DNA from: Streptomyces sp. NRRL S-244
GTDB lineage: Bacteria > Actinomycetota > Actinomycetes > Streptomycetales > Streptomycetaceae
DNA length: 64,000 bases
Reading direction: 5' to 3'
Assembly: GCF_000717915.1 (NCBI RefSeq)
Contig: NZ_JOCX01000025.1
Span: forward strand, 1-64,000
How positions within the stretch are numbered: position 1 is the stretch's first letter; each line of letters starts with the position of its first letter. Positions 31,578-39,001 of this stretch are shown in pieces. Both the position numbers and the translations under genes were made by a program. The notes below the pieces were generated by a model. The model had not been told where the DNA came from. It did not search any database and saw only the letters and a program-made list of their open reading frames with translations.

Positions 31578-34500
31578 GTGACGATCACGACGATCACCAC
31601 CTTCGCCGACGTCGTCGACGCGAACGTCGACGACGCGGACACAGTGGAACGCACATGGCTGCTGGAGGCCGTGGAAAGCGCGGTGGGTGCGGGCGACGAC
31701 GTCCTGGTGGTGGCCGAGCCGGGCGCGGGCAAGACGGGCCTGGCGGCGGCACTGGCGCACCGCAATCCGCAGTGGCTGCGCTACTTCGTCCGGAAGGACA
31801 GTGTCACCCGGCTGTCCGGCGGCGACGTGCAGACCTTTCTGCTTGCCATCGGCCACCAGCTCGCGGCGCAGCGGCCCGAACTGTTCGATCAGGGTCTGTT
31901 GGAGATGGTGGTCCGGCAGCGGATCGGCCAGGTCGGCCCCGACGCGGCGGTGACCGGCATCAGGATCGACGACCTGGTCGTCTCCCCGTTCTACCGCATC
32001 GCGTTGCTGGCCGAGCAGTGGGCGGACCGGGTGGACGGACGGTTGGAGGGGATCGTCATCAGCCGTGCCGAGGTCGAGCCGCGCCTCCTGCAGCCCGACA
32101 ACCTCGCGATGCTCGCGCTGGGCGCCCCGGCAGCGGTGCTGGCCGGCCGGGCGCCGGGTGAGCGGATCGTCGTCGTGGTCGACGCCCTGGACGAATTGTT
32201 CGGATACCACGGCGGCGAGGGACTCCTGGACTGGCTCAGGTCCCGCCCCGAACTGCCGGCCAACGTGTCGTTCGTCATGACCTCACGACCCGGCCGGGAA
32301 CTGCGCTCCCTCACGGCCGGCAGGGGCCGGCGACAGCCGCGGGAGATCATCATCAGCCCGGCCTCCGGAGACGTCCGCGACGACGTCGGCAAGTACGTCA
32401 CCGCACTGGCCCGCAAGCCGGCCGCCGCCGACGTCATCGCCGGCCGGGACGGCGGAGCCGCTCGGTTCCGCACCTCGCTGGTCGCCCGTGCGGACGGCAA
32501 CTTCTCCTACGTCGTCTCCTACTCCCGGGCCCTGCTGGCCGCGTTGGGGCGAAACGACACGGCGACCGTGGACAGGCTGCTGTCGTACGAGGAACTGCCG
32601 CACGGACTGGACGAGATGTACGGCTTCTTCCTGGACCTCGTGCGCAGCGGCGTCGAGCAGATCGGGGTGCTGACCGTCCGCACCCCGCTGTCTCCCGAGG
32701 ACCGCGCGGTGCCGGCCTGGGAGGGCGTGGGCCGGCCCGTGCTCGCCGTCCTCGCCGTGGCGTTCGAACCGGTCTCCCGCGAGCAGGTCATCCGGCTCGG
32801 CGGCATCCGCGTGTGGCCGGACGGGTGCAAACCCGTGTTCGAGTGCTTCACCCCGTTCCTGGACATCGAGAACGGCGCGATGCGGTTCTTCCACAGCTCT
32901 CTGGGCGAGTTTCTCGTCAAGCCGACCACGCGGGAGCGGTATCCGGACCTCGCCGTGGACCCGGCCGAATGGCACGCCCGGATCGTGCGGAGCTACCTCG
33001 ACGGTACGGGGGCGGGCTCGCTGCGCGATCCCGACTGGGCCGCCATGGACCGCTACGGGCTGGCGCGCCTGCCCGAGCACGTGCTGGCCGGCGAGGCGGA
33101 CGCGGGACCCGACGGCGAGGCGGTCCGGCTCGCCGACTTCGTGACCCCGCGCTACCGCCGGGCGCTGCTGCGGGAGTTCGGTGGCGACGAGCGGTTCAAC
33201 GCCGTGCTCCAACTGGCCTCGGACGACGTCGTGTACCGGCCGTACGACGAGCGGACCGTGCCGGACGTCGTGTTCCTCGGGCTCGTACGGCGCGGGCTGC
33301 ACGAGTCGGGATCGAACGTACCCCCGCTCGCCCTCGGCCTGCTGGTCCGTCTCGGCCGAACCGACGAGGCGTTGCAGAGGCTCTCGCTCCTCGACTCCAC
33401 TGCCGCGCGCTTCCAGTGCCTGCAGCAGATGCGCCGCTTCGCCTCGCCCGATGAGATACGGCGGCTGGAGTCCCGGATCGGGCTTGAGGCCCTGGTCGAC
33501 TGTGCGTTGGCGGTACCCGGCAGGGGGCTTCCGGAGCGGTCCACGCGGGACGAAACCGTCCTGAGTGCGGCGGAGGAGCTGGCGGCCGTGGACCTCGACC
33601 GGGCGCTCGCCCTGGCCGAACTCATCGGGCATGAGACACGGATGTCCGGCAGACCCTCAGCCGCCCCCAGGTTGCGTGACCGGGTGCTGCGGGCGGCCGC
33701 CGCCCGCGCCGAGCCGGACCGGGCCGTGGAGCTGATCGATCTGATGAGCGAGGAGCGGACCGTCGCCCTGCTCGATGTCGCCGAGCGGGTGGCGGACCCG
33801 GTCGCGCGGTCGCGGGTGCTGTCGCGGCTGGAGGCCGCTCTGGACGCGATGCCGGGCGAGGAGCCGCAGGCCCGACGGCTTCGCCGGCGCTGGGTGTCCG
33901 AGGCCCGGCTGGCCGTGCTCCTGCACGCCTCCGATCCGGAGCGGGCCACCGCGCGCATTGCCCGACTGCATGCGGGACTCGCCCAGGAGCGCACGGAATG
34001 GGCCGCTGAGGAGTTCCCTGACATCGGGCAGTGGGTCCGGGCGGCGGAGAAGCTTCGCGACATCGCGCCGCGTGACGCGGAGCGGATCCTCGACGGCGCC
34101 TGTACCGTGCCCGCGTCCAGCTCCACCAGCGGTACCCTCGCCACAGCCGCCGGCCTGTGGGCCCGGTGGTGTGAGCCCGAGCGCAGTCGGCAGGCGGCAG
34201 AACGGGCACTCGACTACTACCGGGGCCTCGGTTGGTTCGGCCCGGCCGGAGACATCGCACGCGTCGCCCTGAACGTGCTGCCCGTCGATGCCGCTTACAG
34301 CCGTCGGCTGCTGGACGAGGCCCTGGGCATGGTGCCCCCGCCGGACTCGGACATCTACCGTTCGGACCCGCACGTCGAATCCGTCGTCGCGAAGCTGGCG
34401 CAGACCCTGTTCGACCTGGGCCGGACCGACGAAGCCGTCGCGATGGCGAGGGAGCTGCCGCGCACCGGCCCGGTGCCCGGGTCCCAGCCCGACTGGGCGG

Positions 34501-36062
34501 ACGACCGGGATTCGCTACTGGCCCGCTTCGCACGGGGTCTGCTGGAGGCATCTCCGCGGCGCGCCGAGGAACTGCTGAGCGAGTGTCTGCGCCGGCCGAC
34601 GACGCCCGTTCCCGTCGACGTCCACGTCGGCGGCCATGGCGGCGCGGCGCCCAATCCCCTGTTTCGCCGGGAGGCGGAAGCCCCCGAACCGTCGGTCGAC
34701 CCGTCACCGCACACCCTCTTGGAGGCGGCCGCCTACCTGTCGAACCTGCTGGAGTCCTACCGCGTCGCGCGCCTCGTCAGGTTCTTCTGGCACCCCTGCG
34801 ACATCGCCAGGGCCGCCCTTCCCCCACCCGGCTTCTACGGGTCCACCCAGAGCTGGGATCTCGTCGTCCGCACGGCGGCCGAGACCCTGGCCGAGACCGA
34901 TCCCGCTCTCGCGCGCCGGATTCTGGACCGGGTCACCGATCCGGTGGAGTCGGCCATCGGTCTCGCGGCACTGACGGCGAGGGCCCTGGCCACCGGAGAT
35001 TCCGAGGCTGAGGCCCTGCGCCGGGAGTTGGACGCGTCGCTGGCCGCCCTTCCGCCGTACACCGCCGTGTTCGATGTGGACAGGCTGGATCCGATGGGTG
35101 TCTCCCGGCTGCTCGACCCGTCGGTCCGTGCCCGCTTCGAGTGCGCGGTCCGGCTCCACCCCGTGGCCCCGGAGGCGGCGATGGCCCTGGTGGAGGGGAC
35201 CGGGGCCCGGTACCTCTCCCAGGCCATCGCCGCAGCGATCCTGTGCGGTGAAGCGGAGAGGATGGCAGCCATGCCGGACGCGCGACTGCGGCTCCTCCGG
35301 TACCAGGTGGAGCGGTACGCGGCGGCCCTCCCGGCCAAGTTGGCGCAGGGCGACCCGCCGGTCGTGTCAGTCGTCCTGATGCACTCCGCCCTCGTGCTGG
35401 CGGGCATCGGTGTGGCCGTGCCGACCGAGCCGATTCCCGGACCGGCCTACCGGGCCATGGCTCAAGTGCTGACCTCACCCGATGTCGCCACGGCGGTCGC
35501 CGTACTGGACGGGCTGCCCGCATCGGTGCTTCCGCACCATGCCGCGCTGATCACGGCGGTCGTCGCCGGCGGCGCGCTCCTCGTCGAGAGCTCCGGTACG
35601 GGACGGGTCCAGCACGGCACCAACGCCGCCGGGCTGACCCAGCGGGCACTGGCCCTCGCCCGCTCGATCCAGGACCCCGCTCTGCGGGCGCGCGGGCTGA
35701 TCGCGGTGGTGGCGCAGCCGGGGCTCACGCCGTTCCTCGACCTTCCCGAGACACTGGCGCAGATCCGCGACGCGGTCGAGGCGGTGGACGAGCCGGAGCA
35801 CTACGACGAGCTGCTGCGGGAGTTGTTCGTCGTGTCGCTGATGTATGACGCGGACCGAGCGGGCGAAGTGCTGCTCGCGAACGTCCGGCAGAACTGGCAC
35901 TCGGCGATGGGCGCCCTGGCCGAGTCCATCGGCGTGCTGCTGGATCAGTTCGGCGTCGGTGTACTCGAGGCCATCCACCAGCGGGCCCTCGATGCCCAGG
36001 AGTGCCTGACCGACCCCTTCGACCACACCGAGCGCCCCGGCGGCGGCACGGGCGGTGGATGA
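31578..36062 (+). CDS. NACHT/STAND-family ATPase with long C-terminal helical repeats (1,494 aa)
   Basis: The giant P-loop ATPase has Walker A EPGAGKTG (47-54), Walker B VVVDALDELFG (about 199-209, with the DALDE pattern of NACHT proteins) and the sensor-like TSRPGR (235-240). A winged-helix-like region follows at about 350-430, ending FFHSSLGEFLV. From about residue 550 to the end there are helical repeats of the form xPxRAxxLxxxL (EPDRAVELIDLM, DPERATARIARL, SPRRAEELLSECL, DPALARRILDRV), typical of TPR/HEAT-like ligand-sensing arms. STAND ATPases oligomerise on ligand binding and activate an effector, and many bacterial ones defend against phage. No effector domain is fused here, so the 195-residue upstream partner may act instead. 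Coupling (3-bp gap) supports that. The ligand is unknown. Confidence 0.88.
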   Translation: MTITTITTFADVVDANVDDADTVERTWLLEAVESAVGAGDDVLVVAEPGAGKTGLAAALAHRNPQWLRYFVRKDSVTRLSGGDVQTFLLAIGHQLAAQRPELFDQGLLEMVVRQRIGQVGPDAAVTGIRIDDLVVSPFYRIALLAEQWADRVDGRLEGIVISRAEVEPRLLQPDNLAMLALGAPAAVLAGRAPGERIVVVVDALDELFGYHGGEGLLDWLRSRPELPANVSFVMTSRPGRELRSLTAGRGRRQPREIIISPASGDVRDDVGKYVTALARKPAAADVIAGRDGGAARFRTSLVARADGNFSYVVSYSRALLAALGRNDTATVDRLLSYEELPHGLDEMYGFFLDLVRSGVEQIGVLTVRTPLSPEDRAVPAWEGVGRPVLAVLAVAFEPVSREQVIRLGGIRVWPDGCKPVFECFTPFLDIENGAMRFFHSSLGEFLVKPTTRERYPDLAVDPAEWHARIVRSYLDGTGAGSLRDPDWAAMDRYGLARLPEHVLAGEADAGPDGEAVRLADFVTPRYRRALLREFGGDERFNAVLQLASDDVVYRPYDERTVPDVVFLGLVRRGLHESGSNVPPLALGLLVRLGRTDEALQRLSLLDSTAARFQCLQQMRRFASPDEIRRLESRIGLEALVDCALAVPGRGLPERSTRDETVLSAAEELAAVDLDRALALAELIGHETRMSGRPSAAPRLRDRVLRAAAARAEPDRAVELIDLMSEERTVALLDVAERVADPVARSRVLSRLEAALDAMPGEEPQARRLRRRWVSEARLAVLLHASDPERATARIARLHAGLAQERTEWAAEEFPDIGQWVRAAEKLRDIAPRDAERILDGACTVPASSSTSGTLATAAGLWARWCEPERSRQAAERALDYYRGLGWFGPAGDIARVALNVLPVDAAYSRRLLDEALGMVPPPDSDIYRSDPHVESVVAKLAQTLFDLGRTDEAVAMARELPRTGPVPGSQPDWADDRDSLLARFARGLLEASPRRAEELLSECLRRPTTPVPVDVHVGGHGGAAPNPLFRREAEAPEPSVDPSPHTLLEAAAYLSNLLESYRVARLVRFFWHPCDIARAALPPPGFYGSTQSWDLVVRTAAETLAETDPALARRILDRVTDPVESAIGLAALTARALATGDSEAEALRRELDASLAALPPYTAVFDVDRLDPMGVSRLLDPSVRARFECAVRLHPVAPEAAMALVEGTGARYLSQAIAAAILCGEAERMAAMPDARLRLLRYQVERYAAALPAKLAQGDPPVVSVVLMHSALVLAGIGVAVPTEPIPGPAYRAMAQVLTSPDVATAVAVLDGLPASVLPHHAALITAVVAGGALLVESSGTGRVQHGTNAAGLTQRALALARSIQDPALRARGLIAVVAQPGLTPFLDLPETLAQIRDAVEAVDEPEHYDELLRELFVVSLMYDADRAGEVLLANVRQNWHSAMGALAESIGVLLDQFGVGVLEAIHQRALDAQECLTDPFDHTERPGGGTGGG

Positions 36063-36244
36063 CGCAGTGTCAGAGCTCCGACGCCCGGCCGGGAAGATCG
36101 GGCTGCTCGGTGCTCCCACGAGGAGGTGGACGTTGCCGAGGTCCATGACGACCCGGGCGTCCGGCACGGCAGCGCAGACCGGTATGTGTACGTGGGCAGC
36201 GATTTTCTGTTGCCGGATCCGGTGGGTGTGCCTAGCCTCCGGAC

Positions 36245-37021
36245 ATGACCGTTGCCGGGTATGACGAGTTGGTCTCCGCTGCGATGGCTGCTCCCATCGA
36301 GGGGTGGGACTTCGGCTGGCTGTCCGGACGGGCCGAGGGTTCGGAGCCGTCGTGGTCCTATCCGGAGATCGCCCGCGCGCACATCGCCACCGCCGATCGC
36401 TTGCTGGACGTCGACACGGGTGGTGGCGAGCTACTGGCCTCGCTCCAGCCATTGCCCCGGCACACGTGGGCGACCGAGGGCTGGCTGCCGAATATCGCCG
36501 TTGCGCGTGATCGACTGGAACCACTGGGGGTCACGGTCGTGCCGGCCCCCGACCAGGCGCAACTGCCCCTCCCGGACGGGTCGATCGACGTCATGCTGAA
36601 TCGACACGGAAGCCTGGCCGCGCACGAAGTCCGGCGTACGCTGCGCCCCGGCGGCATCCTGCTGACACAGCAGGTGGGCAGCCAAGACTGCGCCGGTCTG
36701 AACGAAGCCCTCAGCGCTCCTGCCGCGCACCAGCCGGGCAGTTGGACCCTTCAGACCGCAAGTGAAGCTCTGTGCGCGGCAGGCCTGAGGCTGACCCGGA
36801 CCGAGGAAGAGTTTCCGGTGCTGACCTTTTACGACATCGGCGCCGTGGTCTACCACCTGCGCCTGGTCGCTTGGCAGATCCCCGACTTCGGCCCCCGGCG
36901 CTATGAAGCCGCGCTGCGCCGCCTCCACGGGCGGATGCGCTCTGAAGGACGTCTGGACGTGCGTGCTCACCGGTTCCTGATCGTCGCTGAGCAACCGGAC
37001 GGACCTGCGGCATGCCCGTGA
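36245..37021 (+). CDS. Class I SAM-dependent methyltransferase
   Basis: The 258-residue product has the Rossmann methyltransferase core: DRLLDVDTGGGELLASL (motif I, DxxTGGGE), NIAVARDRLEPLGVTVVPAP (motif II), LPLPDGSIDVMLNRHG (motif IV region) and EVRRTLRPGGILLTQQVG. A C-terminal helical segment (LVAWQIPDFGPRRYEAALRRLHG) probably binds the substrate. It is monocistronic, 182 bp after the NACHT gene on the same strand, so association with that operon is possible but unproven. Methyl acceptor unknown. Confidence 0.88.
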   Translation: MTVAGYDELVSAAMAAPIEGWDFGWLSGRAEGSEPSWSYPEIARAHIATADRLLDVDTGGGELLASLQPLPRHTWATEGWLPNIAVARDRLEPLGVTVVPAPDQAQLPLPDGSIDVMLNRHGSLAAHEVRRTLRPGGILLTQQVGSQDCAGLNEALSAPAAHQPGSWTLQTASEALCAAGLRLTRTEEEFPVLTFYDIGAVVYHLRLVAWQIPDFGPRRYEAALRRLHGRMRSEGRLDVRAHRFLIVAEQPDGPAACP

Positions 37022-37196
37022 ACCAGGGCGTCAGGCCCGTACCTGGGATGGGCTCGCAGAAGCGCCGGGTCGCCCTCAACGGGTCACCACGGACGAGTTG
37101 CCCGTGGCGCTGAGAACGGCCCCTTCTCGCAGCTCCGACCAGCCGCTGTTCCCCGTCGGTCTCTGACGTCGCACAGCGGCTGTGAGAGGGTGCGGT

Positions 37197-37523
37197 GTGC
37201 CCTCCTACCTGCGGTTTTTCTTCGAACACGGCGTCCACACCCCATTGTGGCCAGGTCCGCACGGTGATCCCTTTCTCGGTAGTCCCTACGGATACCCCTG
37301 CGAGCTGGAGCGCCTGCCGATCAGTTCTGGTCTCCAGGCCGAACTGGCGAGACTGGCCGATGGGTTCCAGTCGTCGCTCGACTGGGAGTACCCACCGAAT
37401 CCGTCTCCGTGGCCCAAGGAACAACAGGAGCTGTTCGCACGGCAGGCGGACGCCGCACTGGAAGCTCTCCGCCGTGAGCTGGGTGACGGCTGGACGGTGG
37501 AAGACCGGCGCCGGCCGATCTGA
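37197..37523 (+). CDS. Small hypothetical protein, 108 aa
   Basis: GTG 37197 (GAGAGGGTGCG upstream) opens a protein reading VPSYLRFFFEHGVHTPLWPG with a Trp/Pro-rich middle and a C-terminal helix (QQELFARQADAALEALRRELG). An in-frame GTG at 37182 is possible. It looks like a real small alpha/beta protein; I do not recognise its family. Confidence 0.62.
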   Translation: MPSYLRFFFEHGVHTPLWPGPHGDPFLGSPYGYPCELERLPISSGLQAELARLADGFQSSLDWEYPPNPSPWPKEQQELFARQADAALEALRRELGDGWTVEDRRRPI

Positions 37524-37573
37524 AGCCTCGAGCGGGGCCCTGACCGGGGTCCGCCCGTCGGGCCGCGCGGGGG

Positions 37574-38800
37574 TCAGAGGCGGACGATGACGAGGGCGGA
37601 GTCGTCGGTGGCGCCGCCGGGAGGGAGGAGGTCGAGGAGGATCGCGTCGGCGAGGGTCTCGGGGTCGGTGCCCTGGTGGCGGGTGAGGGCGTGGGCGAGG
37701 CGGGCGAGGCTGGTGTCGATGTCTTCGCGGCGGCGTTCGACGAGTCCGTCGGTGTAGAGAACGAGGGTGTCGCCTTCGGCGAAGCCGGTGGAGGCCTGGG
37801 GACGTGGGACGTGTTCCGGGCGGGCGCCGAGCGGGGGGTCGGTGGCCTGGTCGAGGAACTCGACGCCGCCGTGGGTGTGGAGCAGGGCGGGTGGGAGGTG
37901 GCCGGCGCTGCTGTAGGTGAGGGTGCGGGTGTCCCAGTCGATGTAGGTCTCGACGGCGGTGGTGTTCTCGGCGCCGGCGACGGAGCGGGCGTACAGTCCG
38001 AGGACCTCCAGGGCCTGGGCGGGGCCGTTCGAGACGAGGGAGGCGGCGCTGAGCGCGCTGCGGAGCAGGCCCATGATGCCGGCAGCGTGCAGGCCGTGGC
38101 CGACTACGTCGCCGACGGCCACCGCGATGCGGTCACCGGGCAGGTCGACGAGGTCGTACCAGTCGCCGCAGACGTTGAGGGCGCCGACGGCGGGCCGGTA
38201 GCGGACGGCGGCACGGTGGTGGCCGATGTTTCCGGGGGTGGGCAGCATCGCCTCTTGCAGGGCGAGGGCGATCTCGCGTTCGCGGGCGTGGGCCTGTCGC
38301 AGGCGTTCGTTGACCTCCTGCAGTTCCCGGGCGCGGGTATAGAGCTCGGCTTCCAGGACCCGGGCTCGGCTGCCGTCGGGGGAGCCGCGGGCCGCGATGA
38401 GCTCGGTGACCTCCTCGACCCGGTGCACGATCAGGACGACCTGGCCGTCGGGGCCGAGCACGGGGGCGTTGACCGGGCTCCAGTACCGCTCCTCCCACTC
38501 GCCGGGCCGCTGCGTGGACTGGACGTCGTAGCGTTGCAGGGCCATGGTGTCGCGCTCACCGGTGGCCAGTACCCGCCGGAGCGAGGCGTGCAGGTTGCGT
38601 GCGCCGCTGGCGGTGGGGTCGTTCGGGTTGTCGGGGAAGACATCGAACAGGTAGCGGCCGATGACCTGCTCGCGGGTGCGCCCGGAGGCGCGCAGGAACT
38701 CTTCGTTCGCGTCCGCGTACACCAGCTCAGGGGTCAGCAGCGCCACCATGCCCGGCAGCGTCTGGAACACCGCTGGGTAGTCGATCTCCGCATCCGTCAT
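37574..38800 (-). CDS. PAS-PP2C (SpoIIE-like) phosphatase
   Basis: The 408-residue protein has an N-terminal PAS domain (YPAVFQTLPGMVALLTPELV, EQVIGRYLFDVFPDNP, about 8-130) and a linking coiled coil (LEAELYTRARELQEVNERLRQAHAREREIAL). A PP2C/SpoIIE phosphatase domain follows with metal-binding motifs (CGDWYDLVDLPGDRIAVAVGDVVGHG, then ATDDSALVIVR). Such proteins dephosphorylate anti-anti-sigma factors in partner-switching control, here with a small-molecule or redox cue at the PAS domain. No STAS or anti-sigma kinase gene is adjacent, so partners are elsewhere. Confidence 0.93.
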   Translation of the reverse strand: MTDAEIDYPAVFQTLPGMVALLTPELVYADANEEFLRASGRTREQVIGRYLFDVFPDNPNDPTASGARNLHASLRRVLATGERDTMALQRYDVQSTQRPGEWEERYWSPVNAPVLGPDGQVVLIVHRVEEVTELIAARGSPDGSRARVLEAELYTRARELQEVNERLRQAHAREREIALALQEAMLPTPGNIGHHRAAVRYRPAVGALNVCGDWYDLVDLPGDRIAVAVGDVVGHGLHAAGIMGLLRSALSAASLVSNGPAQALEVLGLYARSVAGAENTTAVETYIDWDTRTLTYSSAGHLPPALLHTHGGVEFLDQATDPPLGARPEHVPRPQASTGFAEGDTLVLYTDGLVERRREDIDTSLARLAHALTRHQGTDPETLADAILLDLLPPGGATDDSALVIVRL

Positions 38801-39001
38801 GCCGGCTCGCTTCAGCGCCTGCCATCCCTGCTGATTTCAACGATAGGGTCCCGCCGGTGTTCGCGCCCCCCGACATCCACCTGCTGCCCGCCTGGGACCG
38901 AGCCTCGGCGGCACCTGGCGTCCCGCGCCCTGGTTGGCGAGTGACCGCGAGACGCCATGGCCGTGGCGGTGGCTGCGGCCGTGGCCGCTCCGGGACGGGC
39001 G

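Noticed and set aside
36063..36244. Minus-strand fragment reading ARVVMDLGNVHLLVGAP
   Set aside because: It looks vaguely protein-like but lacks start, stop context and length; it may be debris, and I cannot identify a parent family.
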